Shown here piece by piece: positions 1 to 6,552 of a stretch of DNA of 14,879 bases. Numbering within the stretch: position 1 is the stretch's first letter; the number at the start of each line of letters is the position of its first letter. Origin of the DNA: Pseudolabrys sp. (lineage in GTDB: Bacteria > Pseudomonadota > Alphaproteobacteria > Rhizobiales > Xanthobacteraceae). The stretch is from assembly GCA_029945495.1 (NCBI GenBank), contig JAQSCR010000423.1, positions 2,422-17,300 on the forward strand. The letters run 5' to 3'. A model generated the notes under the pieces. The model was not told the DNA's origin. It made no database searches and was given only the letters and a program-made list of their open reading frames with translations. A program made the position numbers and the translations under genes.

Positions 1-1
1 G

Positions 2-2047
2 GAGCAGGCGGTGACGGCGCTGCGCAGCGACGGCCGCGGCTTCGTCATGACGCTCACGTCGACCGCCGGCCGGCCGCTCGAGGCCTCGGGCCGCGCCGTT
101 GGCGGCCGCGCCGTGTTGCGGCTGCGCGACGTCAGCGGCATCGAGCGCGACCTCGTTGACCTGGCCACCCGTCATGACCGGCTCAATGCCGACGTCGAAA
201 CCATGAAGGCGCTGCTCGAATCGCTGCCGGCGCCGGTCTGGGCGCGCGACGGCAGCGGACATCTGATTTTTGCCAACACCGCCTATGCGCGCGCGGTCGA
301 GGCCGTCGATTCGTCCGACGCGGTCGCCCGCGAATTGGAACTGCTCGACCGCGCAGCCCGCGACGAATCGGCGCGCGCCCGCGCCGCCGGCGCCACCTTC
401 ACCAAGCGCCTGCCGGCCATCGTCGCCGGCGAACGCCGCATCTTCGACATCGTCGACGCGCCGAGCGGCGGCGGCAGCGCCGGCATGGCCATCGACCGCA
501 CCGAAGCCGAGACGATGCGCGCCGAACTCGCCCGCATGATCGAGGCGCATCGCCGCGTGCTCGACCAGCTCGCCACCGGCGTGGCGATCTTCAACGTCGA
601 CCGCAAGCTGCTGTTCTACAACACGGCGTTTCGCGCGCTGTTCGACCTCGACACCGGCATGCTCGACCAGACGCCGACCGACAGCGCCGTGCTCGACCGG
701 CTGCGCGCCGACCGCAAGCTGCCGGAGCAGCAGGACTTCCGCCAGTGGAAGCAGCAGCTGTACGAAGCCTATCGCAGCGTCGAGCCGCAGGAGCATATGT
801 GGCATCTGCCTGATGGCCGCACCTTGCGCGTCGTCACCACGCCCAATCCGGAAGGCGGCGTCACGTATCTCTATGACGACGTTACTGAGCGTCTCGACAT
901 GCACCGGCGTTACGATTCGCTCATCAAGGTACAGAGCGAAACGCTCGACCATCTCGCCGAAGCGGTGGCGGTGTTCGGCTCTGATGGCCGCGTGCGTCTG
1001 CACAATCCGGCGTTCCAGCGCATGTGGAAGCTGACCCCCGAAGCGCTCGACGCTCATCCGCATATCGAGGCCGTCACCGCTTGGTCGCAGGCGCTGCACG
1101 ACGACAACACCGTCTGGCGCACGCTGCGCGCGGCGGTGACCGCGATCGACGGACGCGAACCGATCGTGGCGCGGATCGAGCGGCGCGACGGCATGACCAT
1201 CGACATGGCCACCATGCCGCTGCCGGACGGCGCGACATTGGTGACGTTCCAGGACGTTAGCGACACCGTCAATGTCGAGCGCGCGCTCACCGAGCGCAAT
1301 GAAGCGCTGGTTACCGCCGACGGCATCAAGATCGAGTTCGTGCATCACGTGTCGTACGAGCTGCGCTCGCCGCTGACCAACATTATCGGCTTCGCAAATC
1401 TGCTCGGCGATCCGGCTTTCGGTCCGCTCAACACCAAGCAGCACGAATATCTCGGCTACATCACCGCCTCGACCAATGCGCTGCTGGCGATCATCAATAA
1501 TATTCTCGATCTCGCCACCATCGACGCCGGCGCCATGACGCTCAATCTGTCGGATGTCGATATCCGCGCCTGCATGGAAGCGGCGGCCGAAGGCGTGCTC
1601 GACCGGCTGGTCAAGAACCGTCTCAGACTGGAGATCGAAACCGCGCCCGGCATCGGCAGCTTCAGCGCCGACGAGCGCCGCCTGCGCCAGGTGCTGTTCA
1701 ATCTTCTGTCCAATGCCGTCGGCTTCTCGCCGGAAGGCGCCGCCGTCACTTTGTCGGCCGAGCGGCGGCCTGACGCCGTGGTGTTCTCGGTCATCGACCG
1801 CGGCCCGGGCATTCCGCCGGAAGCAAAAGACAAAGTGTTCGACTGGTTTGAGACCGACTCGCAAGGCTCGGAGCATCGCGGCACTGGGCTGGGCCTGTCG
1901 CTGGTGCGCTCCTTCGTCGAACTGCATGGCGGCAGCATCGAGATCGATTCGACGGTCGGGCAGGGCACCAAGGTCACCTGCGCATTCCCGCTGACGCATG
2001 CCGCAGGTCCAGTGGCGCGGCCGGTGGCCAAGCAAAGCGCGGCGTAG
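2..2047 (+). CDS. divL: DivL-like multi-PAS sensor kinase homologue with Tyr in the H-box (5' partial)
   Basis: The reading frame is open to the left edge, so the N-terminus lies outside the window; the GTG at 11 is only the first possible start inside it. Numbering from that GTG, three PAS-like segments lie near residues 70-165, 180-290 and 310-420, then a HisKA dimerisation domain (about 439-505) and an HATPase_c domain (about 550-665). The ATPase domain has an N box (NLLSNAV), G1 box (DRGPGIPP), F box (VFDWFE) and G2 box (GTGLGLSL). The H-box reads HVSYELRSPL: the phospho-acceptor histidine is replaced by Tyr449 (codon 1355-1357). This substitution defines DivL, the Caulobacter regulator that binds DivK and controls CckA and hence CtrA. 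No membrane segment is visible in the part present. A cell-cycle role here is inferred from family. A bidirectional terminator follows. Confidence 0.9.
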   Translation, partial: EQAVTALRSDGRGFVMTLTSTAGRPLEASGRAVGGRAVLRLRDVSGIERDLVDLATRHDRLNADVETMKALLESLPAPVWARDGSGHLIFANTAYARAVEAVDSSDAVARELELLDRAARDESARARAAGATFTKRLPAIVAGERRIFDIVDAPSGGGSAGMAIDRTEAETMRAELARMIEAHRRVLDQLATGVAIFNVDRKLLFYNTAFRALFDLDTGMLDQTPTDSAVLDRLRADRKLPEQQDFRQWKQQLYEAYRSVEPQEHMWHLPDGRTLRVVTTPNPEGGVTYLYDDVTERLDMHRRYDSLIKVQSETLDHLAEAVAVFGSDGRVRLHNPAFQRMWKLTPEALDAHPHIEAVTAWSQALHDDNTVWRTLRAAVTAIDGREPIVARIERRDGMTIDMATMPLPDGATLVTFQDVSDTVNVERALTERNEALVTADGIKIEFVHHVSYELRSPLTNIIGFANLLGDPAFGPLNTKQHEYLGYITASTNALLAIINNILDLATIDAGAMTLNLSDVDIRACMEAAAEGVLDRLVKNRLRLEIETAPGIGSFSADERRLRQVLFNLLSNAVGFSPEGAAVTLSAERRPDAVVFSVIDRGPGIPPEAKDKVFDWFETDSQGSEHRGTGLGLSLVRSFVELHGGSIEIDSTVGQGTKVTCAFPLTHAAGPVARPVAKQSAA

Positions 2048-2071
2048 AACTAACAGCCACGCGCAATAAAA

Positions 2072-2105
2072 AAGCCTCCGCGGAAAACCGCGGAGGCTTC
2101 TTTCA
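2072..2105. terminator. Strong bidirectional intrinsic terminator
   Basis: A perfect 12-bp stem, 2072-2083 (AAGCCTCCGCGG) paired with 2088-2099, closes an AAAA loop. It is followed by a pyrimidine/T-rich tract on the plus strand and preceded by AATAAAAAA, which gives a T run on the minus strand. It lies between the divL-like gene (plus) and the small exported protein gene (minus), so it can serve both converging transcripts. Confidence 0.9.
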
Positions 2106-2118
2106 TTTCTTCACTTTG

Positions 2119-2244
2119 TCATTCCGGACGCCGCGAAAGCGGCGAGCCGGAATCCAGAAATACGAAAACGATTCGATCGATCTGGATTCCGGGTTCGCTC
2201 CCTAGCGCGTCCGTGACGCGCGTATGGGCGGGCCCCGGAATGAC
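2119..2244. repeat. Nested palindromic intergenic repeat
   Basis: The outer arms GTCATTCCGG (2119-2128) and CCGGAATGAC (2235-2244) are perfectly complementary, as are inner arms of 12 bp (2147-2158 with 2181-2192, CCGGAATCCAGA and its complement). GC-rich sequence lies between them. The 'gtcattccgg ... ccggaatgac' layout is, to my knowledge, very common between genes in Bradyrhizobium-type genomes. It has no coding capacity and probably folds into a long hairpin at the 3' end of the minus-strand gene. Confidence 0.8.
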
Positions 2245-2253
2245 TAAAGGCTG

Positions 2254-2625
2254 TTAGCGCATGCGGCGCGGCGTGTAGCCGACATATTCGCCGTTCACGC
2301 AGGCGTCCTTGTTGGCGCCGAACAGAGCGTGGAAACCACGGCACGGCTGGAACACGCTGTCGATCACCGCGACGGTGCCTACGCCGGCAACGCCGCCAAC
2401 AGTCGCCGCGCCGACGGCGGTGGTCGGTAGCGCGCTGACGAAAGCGCCCGAGCCGTACCAGCCGTTATAGAGACCAACGCCAACCGCGGTGCCAACAGCC
2501 GCACCGGCGACCGGGCCCGCATAGCCGGTCGTGTATTGACCTTCCTGCGCGCTCGCGAGTGTCGGCATGGCAATGGCAGCCGCGGTCACGGCGGCGACGG
2601 ATAATGCTGTAATCAGTTTACGCAT
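2254..2625 (-). CDS. Small exported Gly/Ala-rich protein of unknown function
   Basis: This encodes 123 residues. The frame stays open upstream, but the ATG at 2625-2623 is chosen because AAGGAG (2638-2633) sits just before it and the protein then starts with a clear signal peptide: MRK, a hydrophobic Ala/Val/Ile stretch and a cleavage site after ASA near residue 26. The mature part has a glycine-zipper-like run (GPVAGAAVGTAVGVGLYNGW) and a second Gly/Val-rich stretch. Two C-terminal cysteines (PCRGFHALFG and DACVNGEY) could form a disulfide in the periplasm. I recognise no catalytic motif or named family. It is transcribed away from the vanA-like gene and ends at the palindromic repeat and terminator. 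A periplasmic or envelope location is inferred. Confidence 0.8.
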   Translation of the reverse strand: MRKLITALSVAAVTAAAIAMPTLASAQEGQYTTGYAGPVAGAAVGTAVGVGLYNGWYGSGAFVSALPTTAVGAATVGGVAGVGTVAVIDSVFQPCRGFHALFGANKDACVNGEYVGYTPRRMR

Positions 2626-2917
2626 ATTGATGCTCCTTCGGTGTGAAACCCTTAGCCAGCAAACGCCAGCGCCGCGCATGCGTTCCGCGTTGCAGGCATG
2701 CAAGCCGATGTTTAATCGAACGATGGCGCCGATGTGGTCGCGACGAAGGAACCGCGGCGCGGCCACGGTCGAATCAAGGCATCCCCGCGGCGCGGTGTTC
2801 CCGCGGCCCCTTTCGTGCCGCACTTCATGCGTGCGCTGTGGCTATTGTTTGCAAGCGCGCGAACGGGCAATCTGCCGGGCAACGCCTCACAGAAGGCACA
2901 CGCTTACGGGAAACGCC
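2626..2917. promoter_or_regulatory. Divergent intergenic region with an 11-bp direct repeat
   Basis: This 292-bp gap separates two divergent genes and must hold both promoters. I cannot pick out convincing -35/-10 boxes. An exact direct repeat CCGCGGCGCGG occurs at 2752-2762 and 2785-2795, exactly 33 bp apart, with a further CCGCGG at 2801-2806. The spacing is about three helical turns, which would suit a regulator binding on one face, but the region is GC-rich and chance recurrence is possible. The reading frame of the vanA-like gene is open through part of this gap, but the sequence there does not look like Rieske protein. Confidence 0.4.
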
Positions 2918-3964
2918 ATGAAAACGCCGCGCACCTTTCCGCTCAACGCCTGGTACATCGCCGCCTGGAGTTACGAGGTCGGCAAACGCGAGCCGCTGGC
3001 GCGCACCGTCTGCAACAATCGAATGGTGCTGTGGCGCAAGGCGGACGGCGCGCTCGCCGTGCTGGAAGATGCCTGCTGGCACCGCCAGTTGCCGCTGTCG
3101 ATGGGCTGGCTCGAGGGCGAGACTTTGGTCTGCCGCTATCACGGCCTCGGCTTCGACGGCAAAGGCCAGTGCAACCGCATGCCGTCGCAAGAGACACTTA
3201 ACCCGGCGGCCAAGGTGCGCAGCTTTCCGGCGCTCGACCGCCATCGTTACGTCTGGGTCTGGCCGGGCGATCCGGCTTTGGCCGATCCAGCCCTGGTACC
3301 GGACATGCACTGGAACGACGATCCGGAGTGGGCCGGCGACGGCAAGACCTTGCACGCCAAATGCGACTACCGGCTGTTCGTCGACAATCTGCTGGACCTG
3401 ACGCACGAGTCTTTCGTGCACATCACCAGCATCGGCTCAAAGCACGTCGCCGAGACGCCGATGACGACGACGCATTCAGGCCGCACCGTCACCTCGACGC
3501 GCTGGATGCTCGACATCGACGCGCCGCCGTTCTGGCGCGCGCAACTGGGTAAGCCGGGCAATGTCGACCGCTGGCAGATCATCCGCTTCGAGGCGCCGTG
3601 CACCGTCGTGCTTGACGTCGGCGTGGCGCCGGCCGGCACCGGCGCGCCGGAAGGCGACCGCTCGAAGGGCGTCAACGGCCGCGTGCTCAATTCGATCACG
3701 CCGGAGACCGACACCACCTGCATGTATTTCTGGTCGATGACGCGCAACTATAAACTGGGCGACCAGTCGCTGACCTCGCAGTTGCGCGAGGCCAACGCCA
3801 ACATCTTCCTGGAGGATCTGGTCGTGGTCGAGGCGCAGCAGCGCTATCTCAGCGAGCACCCCGACGCGCCGCTGCGTAACCTCAACATCGACGCCGGCTC
3901 GATGCGCGCCCGCAAGATCATCGACGACATGATCGCCAGCGAGACCCGCGTCGCCGCGGAGTGA
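2918..3964 (+). CDS. vanA: VanA-type Rieske non-haem iron oxygenase, alpha subunit
   Basis: 348 residues, close to the usual length of vanillate O-demethylase oxygenase subunits. The ATG at 2918 gives the family N-terminus (FPLNAWYIAAW); the ribosome site is weak. The Rieske [2Fe-2S] ligands are Cys53-x-His55 and Cys72-x2-His75. The mononuclear iron site is Asp160-x2-His163-x4-His168 in NLLDLTHESFVH, and Asp300 in FLEDLVVVEAQQ is the likely carboxylate ligand. Family members use electrons from a ferredoxin-reductase partner (VanB) to O-demethylate vanillate or related methoxy-aromatics, or to hydroxylate other ring compounds. No reductase gene is adjacent, so the electron donor and the real substrate are unknown. 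It stands alone between the exported-protein gene and tsaE-amgK. The enzyme class is firm; the vanillate assignment is tentative. Confidence 0.88.
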   Translation: MKTPRTFPLNAWYIAAWSYEVGKREPLARTVCNNRMVLWRKADGALAVLEDACWHRQLPLSMGWLEGETLVCRYHGLGFDGKGQCNRMPSQETLNPAAKVRSFPALDRHRYVWVWPGDPALADPALVPDMHWNDDPEWAGDGKTLHAKCDYRLFVDNLLDLTHESFVHITSIGSKHVAETPMTTTHSGRTVTSTRWMLDIDAPPFWRAQLGKPGNVDRWQIIRFEAPCTVVLDVGVAPAGTGAPEGDRSKGVNGRVLNSITPETDTTCMYFWSMTRNYKLGDQSLTSQLREANANIFLEDLVVVEAQQRYLSEHPDAPLRNLNIDAGSMRARKIIDDMIASETRVAAE

Positions 3965-4011
3965 CACAAGCCGGCCGCCGGCGTCTGGCGCTGGAGCATC
4001 AGTCCCGTTTA

Positions 4012-4027
4012 TAAGGGTTTGCCCTTA
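4012..4027. other. Small hairpin in the leader of tsaE-amgK
   Basis: TAAGGG (4012-4017) and CCCTTA (4022-4027) form a 6-bp stem with a TTTG loop, ending 13 nt before the ATG at 4041. It could affect ribosome access or mark the end of the vanA-like transcript, but it is short and has no T run. Confidence 0.25.
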
Positions 4028-4040
4028 ATCGGATGATTCG

Positions 4041-5579
4041 ATGGTCCCGACCACTGCCGGCGAATACAGCTTCCCGGTGGCGCTCGAAGACGAGCAGGCC
4101 ACGCGACGGCTGATGGCGGACATAGCCGGGCTGATCGAGCCCGGCGACCTGATCACGCTGTCGGGCGATCTCGGCGCCGGCAAGACCGCTTTCGCCCGCG
4201 CCTTCATACGCCACATCGCTGGCGACGAGACGATCGAGGTGCCGAGCCCGACCTTCACGCTGATGCAGAGCTATGACCTGCCGCGCTATCCGGTGGTGCA
4301 TGCAGACCTCTACCGGCTCACCGGTGCGGGCGAACTCGACGAGCTCGGCCTCGAGGATGTGCCCGACACCGCCGTGACGCTGCTGGAGTGGCCCGACCGT
4401 GCCGGCGGCCGCTTGCCGGGCGACCGTCTCGACATTGAGCTCACTCTGTCGCCGCCGCAGGGCGAGACCTTCCGCCACGCTACCGTCACCGGCTATGGCA
4501 CTTTTGCGCCTCGCGCCGTGCGCATCGCCGCGATCCGCCGCTTTCTCAACGACACCGGCTTCGGCCAGGCGGAACGCCGCCGCATTCAGGGCGACGCCTC
4601 GACCCGTTCCTACGAACGGCTGACGCGCGACGGCGTCAGCTACATCCTGATGAATTCGCCGCGCCGCCCGGATGGGCCGCCGGTGCGCGACGGCAAGCCG
4701 TATAGCGCGATCGCGCATCTGGCCGAGACGGTGACGCCGTTCATCGCCATGGCGCGGGCTTTGCACATGCTCGGCTTTTCTGCGCCAACCATCTACGCCG
4801 CCGACCGCGACGCCGGACTGCTGGTGCTGGAAGACCTCGGCGACGAGCTGGTGGTCGAAGGCGATCCGCCGGCGCCGATCGCAGCGCGTTACGAGATCGC
4901 CGTCGATCTCCTGGCGGCGCTGCATCGCGAGCGCACGCCGGATACGCTGACCGTCGAGCCCGGCGTGCAGTATCGCGTGCCGCGCTACGACATGGACGCG
5001 ATGCTGATCGAGGCCGAGCTGCTGCTCGACTGGTTCCTGCCGCTGCTCGGCTTGACGCCGACGGACGAGGTGCGCGCCGGTTATGTCGCGCTGTGGCGCG
5101 AGGCGCTGGCGCCGGCGCTGGCCGCGCCGCCGACCTGGGTGTTGCGCGACTATCATTCGCCGAACCTGCTGTGGCTGCCGGAACGCGACGGCATCGCGCG
5201 CATCGGCGTCCTGGATTTCCAGGACGCGATGATGGGCCCGGCCGCTTACGACGTCGCCTCGCTGCTGCAAGACGCGCGCGTCACCGTGCCCGATAAGTTG
5301 GAGATCGTCCTGCTGTCGCGCTACACGCGCGCGCGCATGAAGGCCGAGCCGGGCTTCGACGCGCCCATCTTCGCGCGGCTCTATGCGACGATGGCCGCGC
5401 AGCGCGCCTCGAAAATTCTCGGCATTTTCGCCCGGCTCGACCGGCGCGATGGCAAGCCACAATATTTGCGTCATCTGCCGCGGGTATGGACCTATCTGCA
5501 ACGGTCGCTGGCGCATCCGGCTTTGGCGCCGCTCGGCGCCTGGTATCGCGCCAATGTTCCCGTGCCGAAGCGCGCATGA
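4041..5579 (+). CDS. tsaE-amgK: Bifunctional TsaE (t6A37 synthesis ATPase) fused to AmgK-type sugar/aminoglycoside phosphotransferase
   Basis: 512 residues made of two enzymes. Residues about 10-150 are TsaE: Walker A GDLGAGKT (42-49, Lys48), a SPTF motif, HADLYR (87-92) and LEWPDR (Glu116). TsaE is the ATPase that works with TsaB and TsaD to place threonylcarbamoyl on A37 of ANN-decoding tRNAs. Residues about 165-500 are an APH-fold kinase: catalytic loop RDYHSPN (Asp370, Asn375) and metal-binding LDFQD (Asp392). AmgK phosphorylates the anomeric carbon of MurNAc/GlcNAc in cell-wall recycling; the murU-like gene directly downstream favours this over antibiotic resistance. The fusion is known in alphaproteobacteria. 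The ATG at 4041 gives the normal TsaE N-terminus. The last codons and the TGA lie inside a palindromic repeat (see 5572-5620). Confidence 0.93.
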   Translation: MVPTTAGEYSFPVALEDEQATRRLMADIAGLIEPGDLITLSGDLGAGKTAFARAFIRHIAGDETIEVPSPTFTLMQSYDLPRYPVVHADLYRLTGAGELDELGLEDVPDTAVTLLEWPDRAGGRLPGDRLDIELTLSPPQGETFRHATVTGYGTFAPRAVRIAAIRRFLNDTGFGQAERRRIQGDASTRSYERLTRDGVSYILMNSPRRPDGPPVRDGKPYSAIAHLAETVTPFIAMARALHMLGFSAPTIYAADRDAGLLVLEDLGDELVVEGDPPAPIAARYEIAVDLLAALHRERTPDTLTVEPGVQYRVPRYDMDAMLIEAELLLDWFLPLLGLTPTDEVRAGYVALWREALAPALAAPPTWVLRDYHSPNLLWLPERDGIARIGVLDFQDAMMGPAAYDVASLLQDARVTVPDKLEIVLLSRYTRARMKAEPGFDAPIFARLYATMAAQRASKILGIFARLDRRDGKPQYLRHLPRVWTYLQRSLAHPALAPLGAWYRANVPVPKRA

Positions 5580-5620
5580 TCCCGAAAAGTGGGAACCGGT
5601 TTTCGGACCAGATCATGCGC
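5572..5620. repeat. 49-bp palindromic repeat of Rhizobiales type, overlapping the amgK stop codon
   Basis: The outer arms GCGCATGATC (5572-5581) and GATCATGCGC (5611-5620) are perfectly complementary; the inner arms CCGAAAA (5582-5588) and TTTTCGG (5600-5606) also pair. The 'cccgaaaagt gggaaccggt tttcgg' core is one I recognise as highly repeated between genes in Rhizobiales. The TGA of tsaE-amgK (5577-5579) lies in the left arm. The hairpin would form in the amgK-murU message, between the two reading frames. Confidence 0.85.
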
Positions 5621-5645
5621 AAAAGATGAGAAGTGAGAAATCGAC

Positions 5646-6368
5646 ATGAGTGTCGTCCCGCAAACCGCCATGGTGCTGGCTGCCGGCTTCGGCCAGCGCA
5701 TGCGGCCGCTCACCGACACGATGCCGAAGCCTTTGGTCAAGGTTGCCGGCAAAGCGCTGCTCGATCATGTGCTCGACCGCCTGGCCGACGTCGGCGTGAC
5801 GCGCGCCGTGGTCAATGTGCATTACCTTGCCGAGCAGATCGAACGCCACGTCGCCGCGCGCAACGTACCGCGCGTTACCATCTCCGACGAGCGCGGCGTA
5901 CTGCTCGACACGGGCGGCGGCGTGGTCAAGGCGCTGCCGCTCCTGGGCGATGCGCCGTTCTTCCATATCAACTCGGACACGATCTGGATCGACGGTGTGA
6001 CGCCCAATCTGACGCGGCTGGCGGAAAGCTTCGACCCGGCCACGATGGACGCGCTGCTGCTGCTGGCGCCCGGCGCCGGCAGCATCGGCTATGCCGGACG
6101 CGGCGATTTCCTGATGGCGTCGGATGGCCGTCTGCGCGCGCGGCCAGAGCGCGACATCGCGCCCTTCGTCTATGCCGGCGCCGCCATCCTATCGCCGCGC
6201 CTGTTCGACGGCGCGCCGCAGGGCGCATTCTCGCTCACCCAGCTGTTCGCGCGCGCGATCGAATCAGGCCGCCTGCACGGCCTGCGCCTGGAAGGGCTGT
6301 GGATGCATGTCGGCACGCCCGAGGCGATCGCCGAGGCCGAGCGGGCGATTGCCGCCAGCACCGGCTGA
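5646..6368 (+). CDS. murU: MurU-like nucleotidyltransferase (MurNAc-1-phosphate uridylyltransferase)
   Basis: 240 residues, the size of MurU. The N-terminal nucleotide-binding signature is AAGFGQRMRPLTD...PKPL (residues 12-30), with Arg18 and Lys28 as the expected phosphate-contacting residues. NSDTIW carries Asp111, the probable metal ligand. Near the C-terminus, where sugar nucleotidyltransferases usually have W-x-DVGTPE, this protein has WMHVGTPE, with His221 in place of Asp. MurU makes UDP-MurNAc from MurNAc-1-phosphate and UTP, bypassing de novo (fosfomycin-sensitive) synthesis. It lies 66 bp after tsaE-amgK on the same strand, separated by the palindromic repeat, so the pair probably forms a recycling operon. 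A GDP-mannose-pyrophosphorylase-like enzyme for another sugar is the main alternative. Confidence 0.85.
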   Translation: MSVVPQTAMVLAAGFGQRMRPLTDTMPKPLVKVAGKALLDHVLDRLADVGVTRAVVNVHYLAEQIERHVAARNVPRVTISDERGVLLDTGGGVVKALPLLGDAPFFHINSDTIWIDGVTPNLTRLAESFDPATMDALLLLAPGAGSIGYAGRGDFLMASDGRLRARPERDIAPFVYAGAAILSPRLFDGAPQGAFSLTQLFARAIESGRLHGLRLEGLWMHVGTPEAIAEAERAIAASTG

Positions 6369-6456
6369 CGCATCGGCGTCGCGCGCGTGCGTTGCAACAA
6401 TTTTGCCCGCGCCGCTCCTTTCATTGACCGCAAGCGCCGGCGTTCTTGTGCATGTT

Positions 6457-6472
6457 CTTGCGCCTGCGCAAG
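6457..6472. promoter_or_regulatory. Inverted repeat upstream of the ugp-like operon (possible operator)
   Basis: CTTGCGC (6457-6463) and GCGCAAG (6466-6472) form a perfect 7-bp dyad with a 2-bp gap, 18 bp upstream of the Pho box. There is no T run after it, so a terminator for murU is unlikely. It may be a site for a second regulator. Confidence 0.35.
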
Positions 6473-6490
6473 GGCGCTGCTCTAATTCGG

Positions 6491-6508
6491 CCGTCACATA
6501 ACTGTCAT
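6491..6508 (+). promoter_or_regulatory. Predicted Pho box (PhoB site) of the ugp-like operon
   Basis: The sequence CCGTCAC-ATAA-CTGTCAT has two heptamers 11 bp apart with an A/T spacer. This matches the PhoB box consensus CTGTCAT-N4-CTGTCAY, with the right half exact. It ends 44 bp before the GTG start at 6553, which leaves room for a -10 element (weak TGTTAC near 6517) and a short leader. The E. coli ugp operon is PhoB-activated, so the site agrees with the genes it precedes. Binding is inferred from sequence only. Confidence 0.7.
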
Positions 6509-6552
6509 TGCGCGTTGTTACCGCGACCGAGTGCGGCCATCGGAACAAACAA

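Noticed and set aside
2567..2917. 117-codon N-terminal extension of the Rieske oxygenase
   Set aside because: The extension crosses the divergent promoter region and the signal-peptide gene on the other strand and shows no family similarity; the ATG at 2918 gives the normal length.
3999..5516. 505-codon open frame antisense to tsaE-amgK
   Set aside because: Its translation is Arg/His/Gln-rich with no recognisable domain, and the opposite strand encodes two clear enzymes. It is a shadow frame of high-GC coding sequence.
4600..5579. Aminoglycoside-resistance kinase
   Set aside because: The fold matches, but fusion to TsaE and adjacency to a murU-like gene fit a MurNAc/GlcNAc kinase; nothing nearby suggests a resistance cassette.
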